This document shows positions 11,541 to 23,078 of a stretch of 64,000 nt of DNA, piece by piece. Origin of the DNA: Pegoplata infirma (lineage: Eukaryota > Arthropoda > Insecta > Diptera > Anthomyiidae); NCBI GenBank assembly GCA_963921195.1, contig OY992540.1:62318844-62382843 (forward strand). Reading direction: 5' to 3'. Both the position numbers and the translations under genes were made by a program. The notes beneath the pieces were generated by a model. It did not search any database and was not told the DNA's origin. It saw nothing but the letters and a program-made list of their open reading frames with translations. The number at the start of each line of letters is the position of its first letter. Position 1 is the first letter of the stretch.

Positions 11541-11935
11541 AATTCTGATTAATTTTTATTAAACAATAAAAATTGTTTTATTCGACCTTTAAAATATTAT
11601 ATTTTGAGGATGTTTATTCTGGATCGAGGTCATTATTTTCTTTACTAATTAAAACCATGATATTCTCATAGCATAATTTTCAAGAAAATTATTTTTTTGT
11701 TTTAAATTTATTTAGGTTGGTAATTTTTGCAAGACTTAATGTTAAATTTAAACAAAAAAATAATAATTAAAAAAAATATTTTTCTGGAAAATTATGCTAT
11801 GAGAATATCATGGTTTTAATTAGTAAAGAAAATATTGACCTCGAGCCAGAATAAACATCCACAAAATATAATATTTTAAAGGTCGAATAAAACAATTTTT
11901 ATTTTTTATTTTTTAATAAAAATTAATCAGAATTT
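11541..11935. repeat. palindrome made of two opposed copies of the dispersed repeat
   Basis: The arm 11541-11701 is the reverse complement of 11768-11935, with few mismatches over about 160 bases. Landmarks are the AATTCTGATTAATTTTTATT edge, GGTCGAATAAAAC and GAGAATATCATGGTTTT. Both arms belong to the family at 597-1450 and 12145-12425. A spacer of about 65 bases separates them. Confidence 0.88.
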
Positions 11936-12144
11936 GAACATAATGGTTGGCACGCCATAGTGATGAATAACCCTAATATGGATTATTACACTTACAACAA
12001 CAAATAACATATTGTTGTAGTCCAATGGACTATCATATGTAAAATTGTTTTAAATATTTTTGTTGGTTATTGACAATCGTTGTCTTACTAGCATAGTACA
12101 ATTTCTTCGTCTTTCTGATTCCCTTTGTGGATAGAGGCGAATAT

Positions 12145-12425
12145 GTATTAATATTTTAGTTTGTGCACAAACGATTTGTCATTAGACTCGTTTGCTACTT
12201 TGTAGTAAATCGTTTCTATTTTTGCTAAATAATCTTGACAATGGAATCTGACAAATTCCGAAACACGTGTCAATTAAGTCTTGCAAAAATGCTTGCAAAA
12301 ATGACCAACATAAATAAATTTAAAACAAAAAAATTATTTCCTTGAAAATTATGCTATGAGAATATCATGGTTTTAATTAGTAAAGAAAATAATGACCTCG
12401 AGCCAGAATAAACATCCTCAAAATA
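12145..12425 (+). repeat. dispersed repeat (TGTATTAATATTTTAG family), uninterrupted copy
   Basis: It matches 597-638 plus 1215-1450 and contains the single target GTCATTAG (12178-12185) where the other copy carries its MITE. It has an extra TGCTTGCAAAAA duplication near 12290. It continues into the CTCGAGCCAGAATAAACATC motif common to the family. Confidence 0.85.
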
Positions 12426-12484
12426 TAAATAAAAAAAAAATTGTTCTGTATTTATTGTTGACCTGTGTTGAATATTTATGTTGT

Positions 12485-12852
12485 TGGGTTTTGTTTGGCT
12501 TAAGGTCATAAAAATTATAAATAAAAATATATTTAACATTTAAATTTCATAACATAAAAAACAAAAAATAACATTTATGAATACATACATTTAAAACACT
12601 GTTTTGTAACACTTTTTTGTAATTTATAATATTACAGTGTTTTAAATGTATGTATTCATAAATGTCATTTTGTGTTTTATGTTATGAAATTTAAATGTTA
12701 AATATATGTGTATTTTGTAGACCCTGATGATGACCATCGATGATCGGTCGAAATATCGGAAGGAAAAATAAGAAAAAAAACAAAATTTAAAATACAAAAA
12801 TTGTGCAGACTTTTATTTATAATTTTTATGACCTTAAGCCAAACAAAACCCT
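12485..12852. repeat. long inverted repeat
   Basis: GGGTTTTGTTTGGCTTAAGG at 12485 reappears inverted at about 12833-12852. The inner arms (about 12525-12605 and 12638-12718), built on AACATTTAAATTTCATAAC and ACATTTATGAATACATAC, are also inverted. The right half has about 90 extra bases including GATGATGACCATCGATG. There is no coding. It is probably a foldback-type MITE, but I could not define a target duplication. Confidence 0.75.
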
Positions 12853-14408
12853 ACTCAAAAAAAAAATTATTGAATCTAATTTTAAAACAAATAATAATAA
12901 TAAAATCACTCGCGCAATCGCGTGATTTAATTTACTGCTTTCGTTTTCACGCCCATCTCTGTATGGTACCATAAATGCAAAAATAATTGAAATGGGCTCA
13001 ATTCGTTGTTTTTGCAAATGTATGTTGCTCATACGTAACCTGACCAATAATCCCGCTTTTGGCCGGATTATCCCACTTTTTGGAGTCTCATCCCGCCTTG
13101 ATTTTCCGTACAGCTCTGTAAGCAAAAGGCCCGTTTTTTCCCGCATTTTGACTTTTAGAAAAGAAGAATTTATAATTTTTCAAACAATGTTTTGAGTATG
13201 ATTGTCCAGTAGTTTTTTTGAATTTATTTTTGATCACATAAATATGGTAACATTTAGAATTTTTTACCGTGTTAAAAAAATGTAAAGGATATTACTTCTA
13301 AAATTATGTTGGTTTTCGAAAAAATTTCCTAAAACTTGTAAAATGTTCGATGATGTCGATTTTATTGTTTAAATTTAATTTTTGATGTCGGTCCTGCACG
13401 CCTTTTTTTTTATTTTGCAAAATTCAATTCATTTGTTCAATAAATTTATTTATTTTTTCTTAATCGATTTTCTTTTAATGTATTAAGAAAATGTCTTTGA
13501 AGTAACGCCTTGACAAGCAATTGAAATGTCAAATTGTCAATGTTATAGAAAATATGTCTGTTTAAAACAAATATGAAAATTGTTTTAAAGCAATTGATGG
13601 AAATGCATGAAAGACATTCATCATTGAGCTAATAACTTATACAGCACTGAATACATCTGCGTATGTTAGAGTGGTGCCTTTCAAAAGTTTTGTGTGTCAT
13701 TTCGATAGATTAAAAAAAAAAAAAAACTTTTCTTTTGAAATCTACTAACAAAGAGTAGGAAAAAAACACAAATTTTTTAAGAGAAATATATTTCCATAAT
13801 TTTAATTTTTTTTAGTGTTATAGATTTTAAAATTTTTTGAATAGACTTTAATAATAGCTAAATTTGGTACTATATGGTTTTGAATTGAGAAAAGTTTGAA
13901 AGAAAAATTTTAATTTTTCTAAAAATTTAGACATCCTGGTTTGTTTCTTACTAGTTTCATATTATCCAGTTATAATAATCTTCAGAAAAACTTTTAATGT
14001 CAAATTTATTTAGTTAATAGTCAATAAAACTCTATATGTGAAAATTATTAACAGATCGCAGCCGACAAGGATTGAACTCATCATCATCTGTAATACTTTT
14101 CTATTAACTGCTTGTAACGTACAATCACTCTAGACCGATACGCCAAGTAGGCTGTTAAGCACGTATCAACTAAATCTGATTTTTTCAATTCGAGTGTGGT
14201 TGTTGCTGTTGTTTTTTCTAACAGAAGACTTTGTTATTGTAATTATGTGTAAACAAACTTGGTACTTTTGCTATGTTTTTTTATAACTCAAATTAATATA
14301 AATAGAAAATTTGCAATATTATTTAAATATTTCGGAAAGAAATATTGTTTTGTGGTCAAAGTAAAGTTGATTTGTAAGCCTCTTCAAAAAATTTAAAAAA
14401 ACACATAG
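12853..14408. other. AT-rich intergenic sequence with a possible tRNA-like relic
   Basis: No gene is supported. On the minus strand at about 14070-14150 there are a weak A-box (TGGCGTATCGG, one base off consensus) and a B-box-like GAGTTCAATCC. They are too far apart for a tRNA, so a decayed SINE head is the most I can propose. The minus-strand stretch at 12826-13146, rich in GCGGGA, looks like decayed repeat rather than a gene. Confidence 0.45.
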
Positions 14409-14974
14409 CCCCAGCAAAAAAAGAGCTTACCATTCACTACAAAATTCACCACAACTTATGAGCCAGATGTACTTCTTCTTCAGCTGAAACACTGATGAAT
14501 TTTATATGGGCGTGACACACAATATCACTAGTGTTTAGTATGTACATATATATTAACATCTTTATCACAACTTCTGAAGTAGTGATCGGGATGTTAATAT
14601 AACTTGACCTTTTGGAAGTGCTTTTTTCATCACTTCTTTAGAAGTATATATTTCTTGGCATTTTGGATGTGATTATGTAATTTTTATATGGTGATTTAGA
14701 AGTGATTTTTTCATCACTTCTTGATAAGTACATATTTCATGACTTTTTGGGATTGATTTTAAGATTTTTTTTTTTTTAGTATTTACACTAATAATAATTA
14801 AAACCAAAACGATATTTTTAACAATGTATAATATTTATTATGTAATATTTAGACTTGAAATTGTTAAGATTAAATCGATGTTTTTAATAATTTAGTTTAG
14901 CTAATAGGAATTATTAATTAAATGTGGATGTATATATTTTTCTAATAGTTTTTCATGCGCTTAATCCGAATCTG

Positions 14975-15532
14975 CACTCAAAAAATTATGTTAGTAAAAT
15001 CAACTGAAAATGTCAGTTAAAATAACTACTTTGTAAGTTGTTTTGGGGTCAACTACTTTTTCAGTTAAATCAACTAACAATGTTAGTTATTTTAACTGAC
15101 AAAAAACAACTGACTTATGTAGTAAAAACAACTAACATTTGTAGTCAAAACAACTAAAATGTAGTAAAAATTAAATAATCAATATATATTTTTTTTTCCA
15201 AAAAATTTTCAAAAAAAAAATTGAAGACCAAATTTTTTTTTTTTCAAAAAGTTGTGAAAATAAAAAAAACGAAAATTTATTTTTATTTTTTGGAAAAAAA
15301 ACTTTAAAAATTTTTCAGATATAAAAAAAATTAAATTAACTACTTTAAATAACTGTTACTACATCACAGTACTTTTTTGTTAGTTGTTCAAAAAAACGAC
15401 TTAAAATAACTAACAGATATAGTTGTTTGATATTTTTCATACAAAAACAACTGAATTTGTAGTTGAAAACAACTGACTACTGTAAAATATACAAATAACT
15501 AGCATCTAGTAACTTACATAATTTTCTGAGTG
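14975..15532. mobile_element. MITE with CACTCA...ATTATGT ends, copy A
   Basis: It starts CACTCAAAAAATTATGTTAG and ends ACATAATTTTCTGAGTG; the ends are inverted repeats of each other. The interior is full of AACTAAC/GTTAGTT and AGTTGTTTT motifs in both orientations, and has no open frame. A near-identical copy in inverse orientation lies at 16111-16674. Bases outside the ends are TG on both sides. Confidence 0.88.
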
Positions 15533-16110
15533 TGGCCTTAGAAGTGATTTATCTTATTTTGAGATATTTAGATTTTCGATTGACAGTACTGCATTAACTC
15601 AGATATTCGCAATGTTCGGGACCTTATAAAACCGAGAATTATTTTATGATGTATAATTAGTTTAGCACATCTAAAAATACTTCACTTATTCTTCAAATTA
15701 CTTTTGCAATCCTTAAGATATCTTTTTTCATTACGGAGATATCGACCGATAAAATTATTGCAATTCCGGCCCTAAAAAATAAAAGAAAACAAATTTGAAA
15801 ACCAACCAATTTGTCTTGTTGATATATAATAGTACCGAATTCGAAACTCTATTAGAGGTGCATCTAAGCCCGGCATCAATTTGGGTATCAATTTTAGGGT
15901 AAATTTTCAGGGTGCCATACAAAAAATCTTTATTTGGGCTAACATTATAGAGCTTCGCCATATCGGATAAAGATTTATTTTAAATAAAATTAATAAAATT
16001 CTTAAAAGTACATAGAGTTCTTAGTTTTATATTCAATTTAAATTTTTATTATTCGGTTAACCGAATAATTCAAATTTATCCGATTATTAACCGATTAAAT
16101 CTCAACCCCG
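15533..16110. other. spacer between the two opposed MITEs
   Basis: Unassigned AT-rich sequence of 578 bases. Its right end carries ATTCGGTTAACCGAATAAT and ATTAACCGATTAAA motifs that continue after the second MITE at 16675 (GATTAGCCGATTAAAC), so the second MITE split an older repeat. Confidence 0.55.
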
Positions 16111-16674
16111 CACTCAGAAAATTATGTAAGTTACTACATGTTAGTTATTTGTATATTTTACAGTAGTTAGTTGTTTTCAACTACAAAGTCAGTTGTTTTT
16201 GTATGAAAAATATCAAACAACTATTTCTGTTAGTTATTTTAAGTCGTTTTTTTTGAACAACTAACAAAAAAGTACTGTGATGTAGTAACAGTTATTTAAA
16301 GTAGTTAATTTTATTTATTTTATCTCTGAAAAGTTTTAAAGTTTTTTTCCAAAAAAAAAAAAAAATTCGTTATTTTTATTTTTCACAACTTTTTTTTTAA
16401 AAAAAAACTTGGAAAAAATTTGGTCTTCAATTTTTTTTTCTGAAAAATATTTTGAAAAAAAAAATTATATATTGATTTTTTTATTTTTAGTACATTTTAG
16501 TTGTTTTGACTACAAATGTAAGTAGTTTTTACTACATAAGTCAGTTGTTTTTTGTCAGTTAAAATAACTAACATTGTTAGTTGATTTAACTGAAAAAGTA
16601 GTTGACCCCAAAACAACTTACAAAGTAGTTATTTTAACTGACATTTTCAGTTGATTTTACTAACATAATTTTTT
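16111..16674. mobile_element. MITE with CACTCA...ATTATGT ends, copy B, inverted
   Basis: This is the reverse complement of copy A over essentially its whole length. It begins CACTCAGAAAATTATGT, matching the inverted right end of copy A, and ends ACTAACATAATTTTTT, matching the inverted left end minus the last few bases. Copies A and B form a potential stem of about 560 bp with a 578-base loop. Confidence 0.87.
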
Positions 16675-17520
16675 AATCGCGATTAATTATTTGCCCGATT
16701 AGCCGATTAAACCAAAACCTCGATTAATTGAATACCCTAATGTTTAGAAGAGTTTTTATTCATTTTGTGGCTATAATTCAGCCCTTTTTTTTAAAGGCTA
16801 CCACCTTTTTTTGGTTATCTTTTTTAGCCCTTTAAGCACTTTTTAAGTCATTTGATTTTTACCATAATCTGGAAACTTTTTATTGTTTTTTTTTGTACAT
16901 AATTTACAAAACAACTCCAAAAATTATAAAAAAAAAAAATGTTTTTATACATGTAGTTAAAAAAAACATCCAATAAATAAAATGAAGAGATAAAAAAAGT
17001 AATTCTCTCATTTTAAATCAGATATCGTATATTTTTAGAAGAGTTTTTGTACCTTTAAACGGCAGCTCTTTTTTGGTTATATTTAACCCTTGTCTTTTTT
17101 AAGGGCTAACAGTTTTTTTGTTATCTTTTTAGCACTTCTTGAGTCATTTGGTAATTTTAACAAAAATCTGGAAACTGTATTTTTTTATAACATAATTTAC
17201 ATAACAAATTCGCTTTTGCGGCATATCAAGTTAATTCATTTATAAAATTTAACTTTTTATTAAATCAGATAAAATTATAAAAAAAAATATTCAACAAAAC
17301 AAATCCAATACTTAAGTTCCACAAATTTGTACTTTTCAATTGCATTTGTAAACACATATGAAAATGGTACTTCTAAATCATTGAGGAAAGAACTGGTGAA
17401 AGTTGTTATTATTGGCATTTTTTTAGCAGTTTTGGAAGTGCTTATAAAAGTACTTCTTATGGAATATGAAGATCGGCACATATAGCTACTATGTATGTAG
17501 TGAATCACTTATTCTTTTTG
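16675..17520. other. unassigned AT-rich interior of the candidate composite element
   Basis: Two partly similar blocks of about 300 bases (16740-16890 and 17030-17170) share AGAAGAGTTTTT, CTTTTTT and TTAGCACTT-type segments, suggesting an old local duplication. No coding potential. Confidence 0.45.
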
Positions 17521-17572
17521 CACCACTTCGATTTTTTTTTGCTGGGGCGGATCTGGTGTGCGCATTGACGAT

Positions 17573-18304
17573 CCCAGCAAAACTTAGATTACAAAATAAG
17601 GTATAAAATAAGGTATAGGATCTCTTATTTTATACATTGCAGCATTGATGATTTTAACAGGCGATGAGACTCAAAATAATGCATCCACATTATCACAAAG
17701 AATACCAGTAAGGTATAAAAGAAGTCATAAATTTATAACAAAGAATACGAGTAAGGTGTAAAATATATGATATTTTATAGGTTACGAGAAATGGAATAAT
17801 ATAGCATACCAGAATATAATATATAAGGTGTTACGAGTAGTGAAAAAGTAATTTTGTATTAAATTTACTCACGTGATTGTAAGTGAGTGTAAGTAGATAA
17901 AATATGCTCGTGAGTGTGTGTCGTTAGAAATTTTCTGTCGTGAGCCCATCTCTAGTTTTAACTTATGCATTTTTTTATAAAATAATTATTTTTTATTTTA
18001 TTGTAATGCATTATGCATCCAATTATAAATAATGCATAATTTCAAACTATCAAATAATACATAATGTAACCAAATATAAGTCATCCATGATTTAATGTTT
18101 AGAAATAATAAATAATAAATACATTTTTTCCAATAATCATGCATTATGTAGCAAATTATTAGTAATGCATTATTTTTCACTTGAAAATTATACGTTGTGG
18201 AACAAATGTTTATAAGATATCATAAAATAATGCTACAAATAAGTTATATATATTACCCGGTAATGTGTTATACAATCACTTCCCATTACAAAAGTTTTGC
18301 TGGG
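17573..18304. mobile_element. MITE-like element with CCCAGCAAAACTT ends
   Basis: CCCAGCAAAACTT at 17573 is mirrored by AAGTTTTGCTGGG ending at 18304 (one base differs in the inner part). The interior has GATAAGGTATAAAA-like repeats, TGCATTATGCAT-rich DNA (about 17998-18180) and a truncated copy of another MITE at 17856-17954. No duplication of the target was recognised. Confidence 0.65.
17856..17954. mobile_element. truncated right end of the TAGAGATGGGC hAT MITE
   Basis: It matches 28681-28817: TAAATTTACTCACGTGATT, AGTGAGTGT, ATATGCTCGTGAGTG and the terminal GCCCATCTCTA. The left part of the element and the left duplication are missing. Confidence 0.8.
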
Positions 18305-18466
18305 ATATATTATTATTGGAAAATATATTAAAGAATTAATTAAATTTTCCATTACACACAAAAAATTTTGTAATTAAATTCAACCGAAAAAACGTTTATA
18401 ACAAAAACGTTTATAACCTACAAAAACCTTACTTCTGTAAAATAATTCGGTATAATCAGTCACAAA

Positions 18467-19622
18467 TAGAGTTTTTCTTTTCCCGGACTTTTTCATTTCC
18501 CGGGAAAGCGGGATTCGTTTTTAAATTTCCCGGGATCCCGGGAATTCCCGCAAAAACTAAAAACCCAAATTTTTTGTCAAAAAAATGTATAAAAACCTTA
18601 TGAATGCGATTACACTATTTATAATGTTTGTTAACACCATAAAAACCTTATTAAGTACCTCTAAAACAAACAAAAACATAAGTTTCGAGAAATAAAAGAA
18701 CAATTTTTGTTACACAGTTTTTACAAAAAGAAAAGTCCTAAATATGTCGAAGTCTTTTAAAAAGTATTTTTAAGGGAATATGTTCTTTCACATCGCTTTA
18801 TCTGTTTTAATAAAAAAATTAATCATTAAGTTCATTTTTACAATTGGTTCTCAAAGCTTTGCCTCTAAAACACAATAGTGGTATTCAGAGTCTTACTTGC
18901 CAACCCTGGTACTGGTGGTAAAACAGCACTTTTTAAAATTACTTTTCAAAATACATGTATTTTTTGAAAGAAGTAGTCTTTTGCTACATTGCAAGGGCTG
19001 GCAGAAAGACTCTGAATATCTCTAATGAACCTGATTCAGAGGAATTTCTCAATTATGTCTCTGAAACCGAATGTAACTCTTTCAGAGAAATGAAATTATA
19101 AGAAAATTTACCTAAAAAAATTATTAAAAAATTTCAAAATTCTAGTTTCTAAAAGAAAAACCTGTTAATTTCAGAGTCATTCCTTACACAAATTTTATAT
19201 CAATTTATCGATTTAAAAACAATAATGTCCAGAGACATAAATATTTTCTATAGAAACAAAAAGAAAATTTTTCAGCTTCTGAAAAAAGTATCAGGTTCTG
19301 TAATTATATCCTATCGAAGATTTAGATATTGTGAGACTTTTTTCATTTCGTAAGTCTTACATTTTATGACATTTGTTAGTTAGAAGGGGTCTCTTGGAAT
19401 ACTTTTTAAGCCCTCCTGGTCCCTGCGTACGTTTCTGCCATCAATTATCGAGAATTTTAATAAAATCTCTAAAAAATCACATACAAAATAATCAATAGAA
19501 GTCGAAAAATCAACAATTTCAAAGAAATTTAAATTCCCGGGAATTCCCGCTCTATTTCCCGGGATTTCGGGATTGAAAATTTACGGGAATTCCCGTCCCG
19601 GGAATTCCCGTGAAAAACTCTA
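18467..19622. mobile_element. hAT-type element rich in CCCGGG, target duplication GTCACAAA
   Basis: TAGAGTTTTTC at the left end is mirrored by GAAAAACTCTA at the right. GTCACAAA flanks it at 18459-18466 and 19623-19630. Both ends carry clusters of CCCGGG and GGAATTCCCG (18484-18550 and 19537-19608), which stand out in the AT-rich surroundings. It is 1156 bp with no transposase. The relative at 52576-53762 has almost the same length and the same CCCGGG-rich ends. Confidence 0.93.
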
Positions 19623-19630
19623 GTCACAAA

Positions 19631-20250
19631 TCATACAACTGATAAAAATATTTTTCCGTAAATTTTGTACTTTATTTTTTTAACAACTGTATAATACAAA
19701 CTATACTTTAGTTTCCTTGGAAACCGAAAGATAAAGCATTTAAAAAAAAACTTTAACTAAAAACTTTTTCAATAACCATAGATAGTTACTGTAAAGCTTT
19801 TCTGGGTGTAAGTTTCTGATTACTCTACTTTACAACTGAACGCATGTGTTATTGTGTATGGAGTATGTCAGCAGATGAAACGGAAATACAACACACTCAA
19901 AAAAATACTCTGTTGAAATGCCATCAATCACTTCTAATTAAAATTAAAAATGTTTACTTGATTTTTCTGCTAGAATTAAGTTTTGTGGAATACTCATATT
20001 AAATATTCACGCTTTTGATGTGATTTATTTTTCCCAAAGATCGAAACATTCGCTTGGTTTTGGTAGAAGTCTTATCAGACGAGCATCAGCAAAGGCTTTG
20101 TTTTATTTTCTATTATATTTCTTATCCTTATCAAAGACGGTCGAAACTCGCCTCCTTTCCAGTTCTGGCATTCGCATATTGTCGAAAAAAACTTATAGCT
20201 TCTAAAGGGTAAATTTCCGAAAAAAAATATATTTTTATCATTCATATAAC
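19631..20250. other. intergenic sequence, no gene seen
   Basis: It contains one CACTCAAAAAAATACTCTG (about 19895-19913) that resembles the left end of the TA-flanked element at 57952, without a visible partner. Otherwise unassigned. Confidence 0.5.
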
Positions 20251-21720
20251 AACAAGTAAAAAAGTTAAATTCGGCCTTGCCGAATGTAGTGATACCATCC
20301 ACAATTTATAAAAGATTATTGCAAAAACTTTATTTTAAAGGAAATTTCTTTTGAAAAAAAAATGTTTTGAAAAAAAATTTCCACAAAAAAAAAATGTTGG
20401 TAAAAAAATCCGCGATTTTTTTATTTTTTTGTCAAAAAATATGTTCGTACTTGTTTAAATACCATTTGGTGTTCAATTATGTTCACATAAGTCAACCAGC
20501 AGCCAAATTAAAGCATTTTGTATTTTTATGTTATGTTGAATAACATAAATAATAAATGTGTTAAGTTTCCGTCATCTTTGTGTAGTGTTTTGGCCATGAT
20601 CACCATTTTCACAGACAGACAGACGGACATCGCTAGAATGTCTTAAAATCGATCGACGATCATGAATATTAGAGTGTCCTTTATTTTGTAAATGTTGAGA
20701 CGGTACCCGCTTATTTTTTTCCTTTTGACTGAAAAATAACTGAGGAAAGTTTTACGCCCCAACGGCCACGCCTTCCCTACGCGACGAGGCCTAAAAAATG
20801 ATTTTTCCATACAAACCAACATATTTTTTTGATTTTTAATTTTTTTTTTTATTAATTATTATATTACTTGGTTAGCTTATTTACGACAAAAAATTTAATT
20901 TTGGTGGGATGAGACTTTCAGATCTAAAAAATTTTGCTATGTTGCTTAAAATGATATATATTCATAAAAAAATATTATCTGTGACATCTTTATCGTGTTC
21001 TAAGAAAGGGTAAAAATTTTATTTATGATGTTTTGCGATAAACGATAAAGAAGTCACAGATATGAAAAATATTTTGTTTTGAATATATATCATTAAAAGC
21101 AACATAACAACTAAAACTGTTGCCTGTCAAAACTAAAAAAATGGTTTTTTAAAATTTTTTACCGTAGGACCCCACAGCTCTAATTTTTTTTTTCGAAAAA
21201 GATAACGATATCACAGATATGAATAATATTTTTTTGAATATATATCATTTAAACTAAAGCCGTTGCTTGTCAAAACTAAAAAAAATATTTTTTAAAAATT
21301 TTTTACCGTAGGACCCCAACGGCTCTAAAGTTCTTTTTTAATTTTTTTAGAGCTGAAAGCCCTATCCCACCGAAATAAAATTTTTTGTCGTGAATAAGCT
21401 AACCAAGTAATATAATAATTAAAAACAAAAAAATTAAAAATCAAAAAAAAAATTTTGGTTTGTATGGAAAAATGATTTTTAAGGCCCCGTCGAGTAGGGA
21501 AGGCGTGGTCGTAGGGGCGTAAAATTTTTCCTGAGTTATTTTTGAGTCAAATGGAAAAAAATGAGCTAGTACCGTCTTAACATTTCCAACATTTATAAAA
21601 TTAGGGACACTCTAATGAATATATATACTTTATGTGGTCCCAGAATGATATTTCGATGAGTTACAAACGGAATGACAAACTTATATATACCCTCTTTCAC
21701 TAGAGTGGAGGGTATAAAAA
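20251..21720 (+). repeat. GAGGGTATA dispersed repeat, complete copy split by a hAT element
   Basis: It begins AACAAGTAAAAAAGTTAAAT followed by GGCCTTGCCGAA, and ends in the hairpin ATACCCTC...CACTAGAGTGGAGGGTAT. Other copies or parts lie at 22400-22640, 35353-35450, 40370-40420 joined to 49085-49480, and inverted at 54342-55129. Shared internal landmarks are GACAGACAGACGGACAT, AATCGATCGACGATCATGAA and the CGAAATATTGGTC region. There is no coding frame. The repeat type is unknown to me. Confidence 0.8.
20670..21614. mobile_element. hAT-type palindromic element, target duplication ATGAATAT
   Basis: The ends TAGAGTGTCC and GGACACTCTA are flanked by ATGAATAT at 20662-20669 and 21615-21622. The arms are long: AGGGAAGGCGTGG, TTTTGGTTTGTATGG, AAGCTAACCAAG and GGGATAGGGCTTTCAG-type blocks are mirrored, so most of the 945 bp can fold back. 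The inverted GAGGGTATA copy near 54430-54450 shows the unoccupied site ATGAATATATATAC. There is no transposase. Confidence 0.92.
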
Positions 21721-22050
21721 TTAACAAAATCGCTTATCCTTCAGTAAAATTTCCCATGGACTTGCTTACATATATTTAATTTTTTTTTGTGTACATTTTA
21801 TACACACACCCATACACAATATTTAATATATCTAACAAACAATCTTTTACATGCAAGTAAACAATAGTGACATATTTATGTGTGCTAAAGTTTGTGTAGG
21901 TAGACCATACACCTTATGTAAAAATTTATTAAGTTTAGTTTGATTTTTCCGAATCCTATAACCATTAATAATTTTTTTTTTAAGAAAAAAAATTGGCTGA
22001 GATGCTGTGGGCGGCCTAATTTCCTTTTCCCTATAAGTTTTAGTATTTCA
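21721..22050. other. AT-rich intergenic sequence, no gene seen
   Basis: No frame, terminal repeat or RNA motif recognised. It contains an ACACACCCATACAC stretch only. Confidence 0.5.
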
Positions 22051-22062
22051 TTAGTATTTAAA

Positions 22063-22182
22063 GACAGGGACTAGTAGGGAAACCAATTACGGTCCCGTGG
22101 TATCACAATGGACCTCAGAGTCTACGTGTGTTGACGTAAAACGTCAGCAGCCACTTACAACCTAACCTAACCTAACTAACCT
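22063..22182 (+). mobile_element. 5'-truncated LOA-like retrotransposon, 3' end only
   Basis: From GACAGGGACTAGTAGGGAAA onward it matches 48595-48709, the end of the intact retrotransposon: the stop codon, the TATCACAATGGACCTCAG and GTCAGCAGCCACTTAC segments, and the CCTAA-repeat tail. TTAGTATTTAAA flanks it at 22051-22062 and 22183-22194. Only about 120 bases were copied, a typical product of incomplete target-primed reverse transcription. Confidence 0.93.
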
Positions 22183-22399
22183 TTAGTATTTAAATTTTTT
22201 GATTACAAGATTTTTGCCTTCTGTTTTAAAGTTTACCTCCAAAGAAATTTTTGGATCTTAAAATTAAAATTATTTGTTGTTTTTGTGCATGTTTTTTTTT
22301 TTTTGTTTGTTTCTGAATTATTGTTAATTTGCTTCCAAAACATTAAGAAACATTTTTTTGTTTAAAAATTTTTCGGAAAAATTTTGTAAAATATTTTAA

Positions 22400-22880
22400 T
22401 GGAGAAACCAATCTGAAATTCTTGGTTTTGCTAATAACTTCTGAACACCTTACCCAAATTTGCTGAAATATATTAACAACCTGACCAAGAGAATTTCAAA
22501 TACACGTGCTTAGCTTCAGTAGCCTCAGAGTTGTCTTTTAAAAATCAGCGCGGTCAAGGATCATGACTATAGTGACATATTTTTCGAGGTGTTAAAAACT
22601 TGTAATCACCCTCTATCAATATAGTGGAGGGTATACAAAAAATATAGTAAGTACAAAATTTGAATGTAGGAAAAAATTGTCAACGCCTGATTTTTAAATC
22701 GAACCGCTTAAAAAACATATAAAAGAAAAGAAAAAAAACTGTTCCCTGGACTGATTTTGGCCATTTAGGAACTTTAGCTGTCTTCTTAGAATGTCTTAAG
22801 ATCGATCGTAGATCAACACACTTTACCCACATAATGACAAAAAGAGCATACCTTTATACTGCAGCTGTAGGGTATAAAAA
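22400..22880 (+). repeat. two partial GAGGGTATA-type repeats in tandem
   Basis: 22400-22640 has AACCAATCTGAAATTC, the ACTTCTGAACACC segment and an ending TAGTGGAGGGTATAC. 22640-22880 has CTTAAGATCGATCG and ends GCAGCTGTAGGGTATAAAAA. Both are decayed and lack the AACAAGT head. Confidence 0.6.
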
Positions 22881-23040
22881 TGTATACAAATGATTGATAG
22901 AGTCATTCATACATAGAAACAGGTACAAATAAATACTGAATACATATGTTTTTCAAAGTATAGGACAAATAAACATTAAAAAACAAATGCACCACAGTAT
23001 CATCCCCATCAAATTTGTTGGTCGACAACAGTGGCGTACA

Positions 23041-23078
23041 CAGGGGGGGGGGGGCCCGGGGGCCCGGGCCCCCCCCGA
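23041..23078. repeat. GC-only palindromic tract at the element's left end
   Basis: A G-run, then GGGCCCGGGGGCCCGGGCCC, then a C-run: 36 of 38 bases or more are G or C, in a region otherwise near 70-75% AT. The tract is self-complementary and lies 12 bases inside the terminal repeat. It could form a very stable hairpin. Confidence 0.9.

Larger units (their letters stand above)
14409..17547. mobile_element. candidate composite element with CCCCAGCAAAAAAA ends
   Basis: CCCCAGCAAAAAAA at 14409 faces its reverse complement TTTTTTTTGCTGGGG ending at 17547. Weaker mirrored matches further in (ATTCACTACA; AGTACTT) support a common origin. The interior has repeats of GAAGTG-type motifs (14570-14750, 17385-17530) and two CACTCA MITEs in opposite orientation. 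I found no target duplication and no transposase. A smaller element with similar ends (CCCAGCAAAAC) begins 26 bases downstream. Confidence 0.55.

Noticed and set aside
12826..13146. 106-codon minus-strand frame
   Set aside because: It overlaps the inverted repeat at 12485-12852 and GCGGGA-rich decayed repeat sequence; no recognisable protein features.
22150..22182. CCTAA repeats as evidence of telomeric DNA in the window
   Set aside because: They are only the few-unit tails of two retrotransposon copies; there is no longer TTAGG array.
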